Shown piece by piece: positions 1 through 6,739 of a stretch of DNA of 8,418 bases (position 1 is the first letter of the stretch; the number at the start of each line of letters is the position of its first letter). Made by a program: the position numbers and the translations under genes. The stretch spans positions 1 to 8,418 of the forward strand of contig JAUWNO010000076.1 of NCBI GenBank assembly GCA_030612605.1, written 5' to 3'. Under the pieces are notes generated by a model, which saw nothing but the letters and a program-made list of their open reading frames with translations, searched no databases and was not told the origin of the DNA. Source of the DNA: Armatimonadota bacterium (lineage in GTDB: Bacteria > Cloacimonadota > Cloacimonadia > Cloacimonadales > TCS61).

Positions 1-1
1 G

Positions 2-1093
2 GTTGTGAATCCTCCGCGAGATAATTTTAAACTGCTGAATATTTGTATTTCTGCATTGGAAAGCTTGAAAATCAAAGATATCAGTAAACATATTATTTTT
101 ATCAGAAGTATCCAGGCAACAACACTTGTAATTTCCAAAAATCCGGTATCAGAAAATAGAATAAACATCTTAAAAGAATTCTGTAAATCACGTCTCTTTG
201 ATATCTGCTATTATGATGGAATTAAGGAAAATGAAACAAATAGGTTTATCAAACTCGATACACCAATTTACTTTTTAGCAGCAAAACAATTACTTTCTGA
301 AAACAAACAAAATTTCATCAAAGATTACGAATTCGATATTAAAACATCCTCGGATAACCGACCCTATTTTTACAATATCTTCAAAATGAAAATGCTGAAA
401 TACATTCAGAAATATGGCACCGACAAAATCCCTTTTACGCAGTGGGGATATTTCACACTGATCATTCTGCTCATTCCGGTTCTGTTGATCAGCTTTGTTT
501 TGATCGTTTTGCCATTATTTTTTATTCGGAAAAAGCAAAATAATCTCAATGGAAAGATCATCTCATATTTTGGTTTGATCGGAATTGCTTTCTTCTTTGT
601 GGAAATGCCGCTCATCCAGAAACTGATTTTATTTCTATCTCATCCCACCTATTCTTTGAGCGTGATAATCTCAGCATTGCTCATATTTTCAGGAATCGGC
701 AGCTATTTCTCCGATAAAATATTCCATCCAAAACGCCGGATATTTTACGCAAGTTTGATAATTATCAGTATAATTATTTTCTATCTTTTTAATTTTGATT
801 GGATACTTCCCATCTTCATGAATCAAAATGAAATTATTAAAATTTGTATAACAATTCTACTTCTTATTCCATTAGGTTTTTTTATGGGAATTCCATTCCC
901 ACAGGGTCTAATAAAAATCAAAAGATCGGATACTACAAGAGTTGCCTGGGCTTGGGGAATTAATGGATTCTTTTCTGTTATCAGTACGATTCTGGCAACA
1001 ATTGCGGCAATCTTATTTGGCTTTAAATTCGTCTTTATTATTGCTTCAGTTTGCTATCTTGCGGCAGGTTTGATCTCATTGAAATTGGAATGA
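2..1093 (+). CDS. Spermine/spermidine synthase-like integral membrane protein, C-terminal part (5' partial)
   Basis: The reading frame is already open at the left edge. The GTG at 5 has no ribosome binding site visible and is probably internal, so the N-terminus is missing. Counting from that GTG, residues 1-125 look like the end of a soluble synthase-like domain, closing with the family motif DNRPYF (117-122). After that come about seven hydrophobic segments (roughly 146-175, 186-208, 216-235, 247-264, 277-297, 315-337, 340-358). Two stretches are very characteristic of fused membrane spermidine-synthase-like proteins: the block FFVEMPLIQKLILFLSHPTY (197-216) and AWAWGINGFFSVIST (314-328). 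Known relatives carry an N-terminal membrane half and a Rossmann aminopropyltransferase-like domain; true substrates of this subfamily are mostly unproven. It converges on clpC and no partner gene is visible. The family call is firm; enzymatic activity is not claimed. Confidence 0.85.
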   Translation, partial: VVNPPRDNFKLLNICISALESLKIKDISKHIIFIRSIQATTLVISKNPVSENRINILKEFCKSRLFDICYYDGIKENETNRFIKLDTPIYFLAAKQLLSENKQNFIKDYEFDIKTSSDNRPYFYNIFKMKMLKYIQKYGTDKIPFTQWGYFTLIILLIPVLLISFVLIVLPLFFIRKKQNNLNGKIISYFGLIGIAFFFVEMPLIQKLILFLSHPTYSLSVIISALLIFSGIGSYFSDKIFHPKRRIFYASLIIISIIIFYLFNFDWILPIFMNQNEIIKICITILLLIPLGFFMGIPFPQGLIKIKRSDTTRVAWAWGINGFFSVISTILATIAAILFGFKFVFIIASVCYLAAGLISLKLE

Positions 1094-1123
1094 GCATTCC
1101 TCTTTTATTTCAACAATACTTAG

Positions 1124-1182
1124 TCCTTCCGAAGCAGAAGCTTATGGAGTTAGCGCCTTCCGAACTGAAAAATTCGGAAGGA
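1124..1182. repeat. CTTCCGAA hairpin cluster downstream of the synthase-like gene
   Basis: Two direct copies of CCTTCCGAA (1125-1133 and 1156-1164) precede one inverted copy, TTCGGAAGG (1173-1181). The proximal pair forms a 9 bp stem with an 8-base loop. The distal copy can pair over 10 bp (1124-1133 with 1173-1182), so the two folds exclude each other. It lies 31 bases after the stop codon and could slow or end transcription, but no T-run follows the 3' arm, so I do not call a standard intrinsic terminator. The segment may equally be a dispersed genomic repeat. Confidence 0.6.
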
Positions 1183-1197
1183 GAATAAAACGAATAA

Positions 1198-1455
1198 ATC
1201 CCAAATACAAATACTATAAAATTACAAACAACAAATTCCAAAGAACAAATACAACAAATTCAAAAAATTTATCCTGTGAAATACTGCTTTGCAATTTCAC
1301 GGGGCAGGTAAATTCCAAATAAAAATGATGAAATAACAAACAAACAAATGCTTCTATTTGTTTTGAATTTGTAATTTTGATCATTGTTTTTTATTTGTTA
1401 TTTGGAATTTGAGATTTGGAGATTTATTTGTAATTTGTAATTTGGTATTTTCTTT
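1198..1455. repeat. AT-rich AAATTCC / GGAATTT imperfect inverted-repeat tract
   Basis: The left half is built from C-bearing words such as CAAATAC, ACAAATTCCAAA and AACAAAT. The right half carries their complements (ATTTGTTATTTGGAATTTG, ATTTGTAATTTGTAATTTGG). The clearest dyad is AAATTCCAAAT at 1310-1320 against ATTTGGAATTT at 1400-1410, with partly complementary sequence further in around a turn near 1351-1356. There is no reading frame of note. The strand asymmetry and fold-back layout resemble non-coding MITE-like dispersed repeats seen in many environmental genomes. It fills most of the gene-free stretch between the converging genes, and a second hairpin (1266-1314) sits within it. Confidence 0.65.
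1266..1314. repeat. Compact palindromic hairpin with CGGGG bulge
   Basis: The segment folds as AATTTA (1266-1271) with TAAATT (1309-1314), CCTG (1273-1276) with CAGG (1305-1308), and TGAAAT (1277-1282) with ATTTCA (1294-1299). An inner TGC-TTT-GCA (1285-1293) caps it. The only sizeable unpaired block is CGGGG at 1300-1304. It interrupts the AAATTCC tract as if inserted there. The 13-mer ACGGGGCAGGTAA (1299-1311) recurs on the other strand inside the propeller gene (4171-4183), suggesting a dispersed family. Confidence 0.55.
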
Positions 1456-1494
1456 AATTGCTAAATTTTTTTTAAAATCAATAAATAATTCCTG

Positions 1495-1524
1495 TATATT
1501 TCTCCTGCACATAAGTGAAATATA
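1495..1524 (-). other. Hairpin immediately after the clpC stop codon
   Basis: TATATTTC (1495-1502) and GAAATATA (1517-1524) form an 8 bp A/T-rich stem with a 14-base loop directly abutting the clpC stop codon. It could protect the 3' end of the transcript. Reading away from clpC, the next bases are not a clean T-run, so a terminator role is doubtful. The loop and one arm contain TGCAGGAGAAAT, identical to the sequence just before the clpC start codon. Confidence 0.3.
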
Positions 1525-3969
1525 TTATTTCTTCAAATAAATTTCAGAATCCTTTTCATCGATAATATATTTATTATTCTTTTTCATTTCATTTTTGATC
1601 AACATCCTGGAGAGAGGATTTTCTATTCTTTTTTCGATTTCTCTTTTTAAAGGACGAGCTCCGTAAAATTCACTGAATCCGAATTTCAATAACATTTTCC
1701 TGACTTTATTTGTAAATCCAACTTCGATTTCATTTTTCAGCAATCTTTTCTGTAATTTATTCAATTCCAGGTTCACGATTTGTTTAAAATTCTCTTTTGT
1801 TAAGGAATGGAATACGATGATATCGTCGAGCCGGTTCAGGAATTCCGGTTTGAAAAGTTTTTTAACATCGCTCATAATAAGCTTTTTCATTTCATTATAA
1901 GTTTTTTCGCTGTCTTCCTTTGTTTCAAAACCGATTCTTTTTACATCTTTGATAATTTTCGTTCCGCCAATATTTGATGTTCCAATGATCACAGTATTCT
2001 TGAAAGAAACTTTCATTCCCTGCCCATCGGTTAGATGTCCTTCATCAAAAATCTGGAGCAGAACATTAAAAATATTCGTATGTGCTTTCTCAATTTCATC
2101 AAGCAAAACAATAGAATACGGATTTCGTTTTACCTGTTCCGTAAGCTGACCGCCTTCACCATATCCAACATAACCGGGAGGAGAACCGATAATTTTTGAA
2201 ACAGTATGTTCCTCCATATATTCAGACATATCGAGTCGAATGATCTTTTTTTCATCATCCAGCAGGAATTCGGCAAGAGCTTTTGCCAGTTCGGTCTTTC
2301 CAACTCCGGTCGGTCCCAAAAAAAGAAATGCTCCAATCGGTCTTGAAGATTCTTTTAATCCTGCCCGATTTCTCCTGATTGCATCACTTATAGCATTAAT
2401 AGCAATATCCTGACCAATAATTCTTTTATGAAGATCGACCTCCATTTCCAGAAGTTTCTTGGCTTCTGTTTTCAGCATTCTTTGAGCAGGAATTCCGGTC
2501 CAACGAGTAACAACTGCTGCTATATCATCCACATCAACGATTTTATCAGTGGATTTCCTGGTTTTAGTCATTTTAGAACGAAGTGATTTTAATTTTTTAT
2601 TAATGCTTATAATTTTCTGCTGAATTAAAGTAACATTTTCGAAATCCTTCTTCTCAAAATAGACTATTTGTTCGTCTTTGAGTTTAGTTTTTTCTTTCTC
2701 CAAATGACTGATATCAGGAGGAACATAGATCATTCTCAGATGTTTCCTGGCTCCGGCTTCATCGATCAGATCGATGGCTTTATCGGGTAAAAATCTATCT
2801 GCAATATATTTTTCGGATAGAACTGCAGCATATTTTAGAGCTTCGTGAGTATATTCGATCGTGTGATGTGTTTCATATTTTACTTTAAGACCATTCAATA
2901 TCTTTATGGTTTCCTCTGTAGTAGGTTCATTCACTGTAATTTGCTGAAATCGTCGTTCGAGAGCTTTATCGGTTTCAATGTATCTTTTATATTCCTGGAA
3001 TGTCGTTGCTCCGATACACTGCAACTGTCCTTTTGCTAAAGCAGGTTTTAGAATATTTGAAGCGCTGATTCCATCTGCACTTCCGCTGGAAACCACTGTA
3101 TGAGTTTCATCGATGAAAAGGATGATTGAACCTGTTGCATTGATTATTTCATCTTTTACAGCTTTCATCCTTTCTTCAAACTCACCTTTGAATTTTGCTC
3201 CAGCAACGATTTCAGCCATATTGAGCTGCAATATCCTTTTTTCCAATAAAGTTTCAGGAACATCTGCTTCAGCAATAAGATTTGCCAGTCCTTCCACGAT
3301 TACTGTTTTTCCGACTCCCGGATAACCTACTAATATCGGATTATTCTTTTTCCGACGGGAAAGAACTTCGATAACGCGCATTATTTCCTGTTCTCTGCCG
3401 ATTACCGGATCGAGCTGATCTTTTCTCGCCATTTCCGTAAGGTCTGATGTAAAAAGCTTCAAGACATCGACTTTTGATTCTGCTTTTTTATCTGTGATTC
3501 GTCTTCCTTTACGAAGTGTTTTGATTGCTGTTTTGATCTTCTCCTCTTCCAGACCGACTTCATGAAATATTTTGATTACATATTCATAATCTAAACGGAA
3601 CAATGCTAAAAATAATGTATCCTCACTGATATATTTATCATTAAATTCATTGGTGATATCGAGGGCAACTTTAAAGAGTTCTTCAGTTTCGGGAATGAGA
3701 TTGATTTTTTGATATTTTTCTCCGGTTCTTCTGGGAACAAGTTCCTGTTTGTTATACAAAATTCCCAGGATTTTGTTGCTGATCTCTTCCGGTTGATAAC
3801 CTGCTTCCTCAAAGATTTTTAATAATCCGGAGTCTTTATGTTCTAACATTCCGATCAAGATCATTTCCGGTGTAAAATATTCCTGTTTCAATTCCAAAAA
3901 TTCCATTAAGCCGATATTGATTTCCTGAATTACTTTTTCCGTACATCTATAAAGATATTGTTGGAACAT
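1525..3969 (-). CDS. clpC: ATP-dependent Clp protease ATP-binding subunit, ClpC type
   Basis: This is a Hsp100 AAA+ unfoldase that threads substrates into ClpP in the cytoplasm. At 814 residues it is close to the usual ClpC length (about 810). A double Clp N-domain occupies about 1-150. AAA-1 has Walker A GYPGVGKT (215-222), Walker B ILFIDE (283-288) and arginine residues at ALERRF. A short UVR-like coiled segment (about 425-460) replaces the long ClpB middle domain. AAA-2 has GPTGVGKT (552-559), pore loop GYVGYGEGG (599-607), VLLDE (621-625), FLNR (710-713) and GARPLKR (770-776). An IGF tripeptide (679-681) sits where ClpA and ClpC dock ClpP, supporting a protease partner rather than ClpB-type disaggregation. 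The start is set by AGGAGA six bases upstream. No clpP, mcsA/mcsB or ctsR gene is adjacent. Small oddities are GYPG for the usual GEPG and DETH for DEI/LH in AAA-1. Assignment to ClpC over ClpB is confident. Confidence 0.95.
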   Translation of the reverse strand: MFQQYLYRCTEKVIQEINIGLMEFLELKQEYFTPEMILIGMLEHKDSGLLKIFEEAGYQPEEISNKILGILYNKQELVPRRTGEKYQKINLIPETEELFKVALDITNEFNDKYISEDTLFLALFRLDYEYVIKIFHEVGLEEEKIKTAIKTLRKGRRITDKKAESKVDVLKLFTSDLTEMARKDQLDPVIGREQEIMRVIEVLSRRKKNNPILVGYPGVGKTVIVEGLANLIAEADVPETLLEKRILQLNMAEIVAGAKFKGEFEERMKAVKDEIINATGSIILFIDETHTVVSSGSADGISASNILKPALAKGQLQCIGATTFQEYKRYIETDKALERRFQQITVNEPTTEETIKILNGLKVKYETHHTIEYTHEALKYAAVLSEKYIADRFLPDKAIDLIDEAGARKHLRMIYVPPDISHLEKEKTKLKDEQIVYFEKKDFENVTLIQQKIISINKKLKSLRSKMTKTRKSTDKIVDVDDIAAVVTRWTGIPAQRMLKTEAKKLLEMEVDLHKRIIGQDIAINAISDAIRRNRAGLKESSRPIGAFLFLGPTGVGKTELAKALAEFLLDDEKKIIRLDMSEYMEEHTVSKIIGSPPGYVGYGEGGQLTEQVKRNPYSIVLLDEIEKAHTNIFNVLLQIFDEGHLTDGQGMKVSFKNTVIIGTSNIGGTKIIKDVKRIGFETKEDSEKTYNEMKKLIMSDVKKLFKPEFLNRLDDIIVFHSLTKENFKQIVNLELNKLQKRLLKNEIEVGFTNKVRKMLLKFGFSEFYGARPLKREIEKRIENPLSRMLIKNEMKKNNKYIIDEKDSEIYLKK

Positions 3970-4043
3970 AATTTCTCCTGCATTTTTTTTAGTTATATCT
4001 TTAAGAGAAACAACATATCGAGATCCTTAAATATTCCTTCTAA

Positions 4044-6335
4044 TTATTTCATCAGCAGCATCTTACGAACAATTGATTCTTTATCGGATTTCAGTTCATA
4101 GAAATACACACCTGAACTTACTGCTTTATTATTTTCGTCTTTCCCTTCCCATTGAATTGAAGATTGAATATTACCTGCCCCGTAAGGAGCTTGCGACTGT
4201 TTGGGGAATATTGAAAATTGTTTGATCTCTTGCCCTTTAATATTATAAATTATTAACTCGGTGTTCTCAGCGTCCTCTGCGGTGAGATTAAAAAAAATAG
4301 TAGTTGTAGGATTGAACGGATTTGGAAAAGCATAAAAAGAGATTATTTTTTCTGAAATTATGGTAGATGAGTTTATTGAAGTTTGTTCCAAATCATTTTT
4401 AAAAACTCCTTCACCAAGAGAACCTGCAAGAATAAAATCTGAGTTAATCGGTTCTATGGCAAGGGTTTTAATTATTTGATTTGATAAATTCTCATTCATT
4501 TCTTCCCAGGTCAATCCTGAATCCTCGCTCTTGATTACTCCATTACTGTCTAATCCTGCGTAAAGTATAATAGGATTAACCGGATCTATAACAATATCTT
4601 GAATATTAGAATCATCTATATCTATTATTTCCCAATTCGATCCACCATCCAAACTTCTTACTAATCCTGCATAGGTACCCACAAAAATTTCCAAAGAATT
4701 TTGAGGATTTATTGCAATTGTATTTGGATTATAATCTTCCAATCCAAATGGCCAAAAAATGTCATTCCATAAAGAAGCTCCATCATTACTTTTCCATACA
4801 TGAGTTGAACTTATTGCAAATAATATATTTGTATTTTGGGGATCAATAGCAATTTCATAAACTGGAAATTCAGTAATTCCTGTATCTGAAACAAACCAAT
4901 TTGCTCCGACATTATTAGTTTTGTATATATGCTCATTTGTGGATACATACATCTTATCAGGATTAACATTATCTATGGCAATATGATTGGGGAACATCAT
5001 ATATGTAACAAGTCCCCATGAAATTCCATTATTATAACTTTTATAGATTCCATCAGAATAACTTCCCATACCGGCAGTTGCATAAACTGTAGGAAAAATA
5101 GGATGAAAAGCAACAGAGCTTATCAAGGCGTTGGTTGCTAGACCCTGATTCCAGTTTTGACCTATATCTGAAGTAGAAAAAACTCCTCTGCTTGTGCCAA
5201 CAATCCAGATTTCAGGGTTATAAGGACTGATTGCAATAGAAAAAACAAAACTTGTTGAAAGACCTTCATTGGAAGCTGTCCATAAGTTTCCGGAATCATG
5301 CGATTTGAAAAAACCGGAGTTTGTTCCAGCATAAATCAAATCAGAATTTTCTATTGCTAACATCATAGAAAACACATCATTATCTTCTAACCCTTGAGCA
5401 CTTTCAAACCAGTTAAGACCTGAATCTATACTTTTAAATACACACGGTTCAAAAGAATTAGGTGGATGTGTACCTAAATATAAAATGCTAGAATCAGATG
5501 GATTTACAACAATAACATTATGATTTGATTGTTCAAAACTCCATATTCCGCAATTTGCCTGTATCCAATTTAAACCTGCATCATTGCTCTTAAAGACTCC
5601 ATCCCATTTAGTACCAACAAAGATTATATTAGAATTATTTGGATCAATAGCGATTTCACTGATTGAGGCATAAACATTTGGGGAAGTAGGTATTTGGATG
5701 GTTTCCCAGGTTAAACCTGAATCCAGGCTTTTGTATAAAGCACCGTGAGTAATGGGATTATAATGAAATACTGCACCGGCATAAATACAATTTGGATTAT
5801 TATGATCAATTGCAAGCGAATAGATATTATGATTTTCAAATGATTCACTGATTTCAATCCAGGATGAACCTCCATCAATAGATTTAAAAACTCCGCCAAA
5901 TGAACCAAATCCAAGAGCAACATATATTATAGCTGAATTAGAAGGATCGATTACTATTTCTCGTACTCTTATATTTTGTAAAACCTGGTTCAATGCAAGC
6001 CATTCATCTCCCCCATTTTGACTTTTAAAAATATGTCCGGAATTGCTACCTGCATAAATACAAGAGCAATTCACATGGTCAATTGCCAGAGATGTGATTG
6101 TTTGATAACACAAACCATTATTGATTGAGAACCAACTTAAACCACTGTCTGTGCTTTTATAGATTCCACCATTGCTGCCTGCATATAGTATTTGTGGATT
6201 CTGAAAATCTTGAACAACAGAGTAAATTTTACAACCCATTCCACCATAAGGACCAACTGATTCCCATTCGCTTGTCCAAAGGAAAGTAGAGATAAAAAGA
6301 TATAAAGCTAAAAAAAATAGTTTGTTTTTTAACAT
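4044..6335 (-). CDS. Secreted Asp-box (BNR/sortilin-like) beta-propeller protein with C-terminal sorting-type domain
   Basis: A 763-residue exported protein. Residues 1-21 are a signal peptide (LKNK, then a hydrophobic core ending near TSEW). Residues 25-650 carry thirteen Asp-box motifs S-x-D-x-G-x-x-W, starting near 61, 105, 152, 203, 250, 302, 345, 388, 433, 473, 516, 561 and 603. They recur every 40-52 residues, each preceded by an IAIDP.N...I(Y/F)AGT strand block, as in YCF48/sortilin-like propellers; thirteen implies more than one propeller or one very large one. The end (about 665-763) has PNPFNPTTTI, IYNIKGQEI, SSGVYFYELK and a basic KMLLMK tail, like FlgD-like or type IX secretion C-terminal domains of FCB bacteria. 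An outer-surface location is therefore inferred. AGGAG six bases before the ATG fixes the start. Ligand and function are unknown; it is not a clear sialidase because the catalytic context is not recognisable. clpC follows 74 bp downstream on the same strand. Confidence 0.85.
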   Translation of the reverse strand: MLKNKLFFLALYLFISTFLWTSEWESVGPYGGMGCKIYSVVQDFQNPQILYAGSNGGIYKSTDSGLSWFSINNGLCYQTITSLAIDHVNCSCIYAGSNSGHIFKSQNGGDEWLALNQVLQNIRVREIVIDPSNSAIIYVALGFGSFGGVFKSIDGGSSWIEISESFENHNIYSLAIDHNNPNCIYAGAVFHYNPITHGALYKSLDSGLTWETIQIPTSPNVYASISEIAIDPNNSNIIFVGTKWDGVFKSNDAGLNWIQANCGIWSFEQSNHNVIVVNPSDSSILYLGTHPPNSFEPCVFKSIDSGLNWFESAQGLEDNDVFSMMLAIENSDLIYAGTNSGFFKSHDSGNLWTASNEGLSTSFVFSIAISPYNPEIWIVGTSRGVFSTSDIGQNWNQGLATNALISSVAFHPIFPTVYATAGMGSYSDGIYKSYNNGISWGLVTYMMFPNHIAIDNVNPDKMYVSTNEHIYKTNNVGANWFVSDTGITEFPVYEIAIDPQNTNILFAISSTHVWKSNDGASLWNDIFWPFGLEDYNPNTIAINPQNSLEIFVGTYAGLVRSLDGGSNWEIIDIDDSNIQDIVIDPVNPIILYAGLDSNGVIKSEDSGLTWEEMNENLSNQIIKTLAIEPINSDFILAGSLGEGVFKNDLEQTSINSSTIISEKIISFYAFPNPFNPTTTIFFNLTAEDAENTELIIYNIKGQEIKQFSIFPKQSQAPYGAGNIQSSIQWEGKDENNKAVSSGVYFYELKSDKESIVRKMLLMK
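4170..4196 (-). repeat. Repeat-like segment inside the sorting domain (encodes SQAPYGAGN)
   Basis: The coding strand carries ACGGGGCAGGTAA (4171-4183), the same 13-mer as in the intergenic hairpin at 1299-1311. Just upstream on that strand GCTCC-TTAC-GGGGC can form a small hairpin. The encoded residues 714-722 sit between the IKGQEIKQFSI strand and the SIQWEGKDE strand, in a loop where relatives of this domain usually have only a short turn. I read this as a dispersed repeat fragment tolerated in frame; the evidence is one shared 13-mer plus structural position. Confidence 0.4.
4257..4287 (-). repeat. Repeat-like segment inside the sorting domain (encodes TAEDAENTE)
   Basis: The plus strand reads CTCAGCGTCCTCTGCGGTGA here (4266-4285), noticeably GC-richer than its surroundings. 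It resembles the CTCTGCG...CTCTGCGGTGA type of short interspersed sequence found in several environmental bacterial genomes (recollection, not checked). It encodes residues 685-693, a polar acidic insert between the TTTIFFNL and LIIYNIKGQ strands of the sorting domain. No second copy is present in this window, so family membership rests on resemblance alone. Confidence 0.3.
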
Positions 6336-6382
6336 ATTGCACTCCTCACCTGCTCTATTTTATTAAAAAAGTTCTATACAAT

Positions 6383-6411
6383 TAATTAATTAAATATGAA
6401 TTGACTGTCAA
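6383..6411 (-). promoter_or_regulatory. Candidate sigma70-type promoter for the propeller gene
   Basis: On the minus strand a perfect TTGACA (6406-6411) is followed after 17 bases by TAATTA (6383-6388), about 48 bases before the ATG at 6335. The -35 box overlaps an 11-base palindrome, TTGACTGTCAA (6401-6411), that could bind a dimeric regulator. The -10 match is only moderate in very AT-rich DNA, and FCB-group promoters often deviate from this consensus. Confidence 0.35.
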
Positions 6412-6658
6412 ATAAAAAAATATTTTTCTTAAAAAATAGTGAATTCTTTTAGAAGAAGACTGTGAATCCAAAATAAAATATCTTGCCAGCAATCTACCAA
6501 ATCAAAATTCTCGTTGAGGATTAAAATAGATTAAAAGGTTAAGTCTGATTTAGAAAAAATTTATTATGATGTTAGACTAAAAGCATTGAGTCAGACAGAG
6601 GAAAATGAGTTAAATTGAAAAAGAATCATTGATTAAGACTGATGGATTTGATTAAAAC

Positions 6659-6667
6659 TGATATATT
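6659..6667 (+). promoter_or_regulatory. Candidate extended -10 promoter for the chalcone isomerase-like gene
   Basis: TG-A-TATATT matches the extended -10 pattern (TGnTATAAT, one mismatch in the hexamer), and no good -35 hexamer stands at 16-18 bases upstream. It overlaps the last GATTAA-type repeat (6650-6662), so a protein bound there could block it. Transcription would start near 6674, giving a leader of about 65 bases. Confidence 0.3.
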
Positions 6668-6739
6668 AAAAATGACCAAAAATTGAATCTGTTTTCATCA
6701 ATTCTTATTCAGTTTACCTCAATGAAAAAAGGAGTGAAA

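Larger units (their letters stand above)
6336..6739. other. Divergent intergenic spacer with four GATTAA-type repeats
   Basis: No gene is seen in these 404 bases. It holds the ribosome binding site and candidate promoter for the propeller gene at its left end, and an extended -10 candidate and ribosome binding site for the chalcone isomerase-like gene at its right end. In between, a 13-base word recurs in the same orientation: 6519-6531, 6537-6549, 6631-6643 and 6650-6662 (best form GATTAAGACTGAT, up to three mismatches between copies). The copies come in two pairs offset by 18 and 19 bases, nearly two helical turns. They might be operator sites for one or both genes, or chance in AT-rich DNA. 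Confidence 0.35.

Noticed and set aside
5..7. GTG as the true start of the first gene
   Set aside because: Only four bases precede it, so no ribosome binding site can be judged, and the protein lacks the N-terminal membrane and nucleotide-binding parts expected for the family; it is more likely an internal codon.
406..615. Minus-strand 69-codon frame antisense to the synthase-like gene
   Set aside because: It mirrors the region encoding conserved membrane segments and has no recognisable features.
1156..1190. Rho-independent terminator after the synthase-like gene
   Set aside because: The 9 bp stem is good, but the following bases (AGAATAAAACG) contain no T-run on the plus strand.
1949..3325. 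Plus-strand open frames of 64-70 codons within clpC (1949-2149, 2845-3039, 3113-3325)
   Set aside because: They are antisense to conserved AAA+ coding sequence, show no family motifs and are explained by codon composition of clpC.
3970..4043. Heat-shock operator (CIRCE or CtsR box) before clpC
   Set aside because: No GGTCAAA-type direct repeat and no TTAGCACTC inverted repeat is present in the 74-base gap.
4044..6335. Sialidase function for the propeller protein
   Set aside because: Asp boxes are structural and occur in many propellers; the catalytic arginine triad and Tyr/Glu setting cannot be identified, and the pattern is closer to YCF48/sortilin-like repeats.
6683..6739. N-terminal extension of the chalcone isomerase-like protein from ATG 6683 or 6722
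   Set aside because: Neither start has a good ribosome binding site, and the extension would precede a complete signal peptide; GGAG at 6731-6734 points to 6740.
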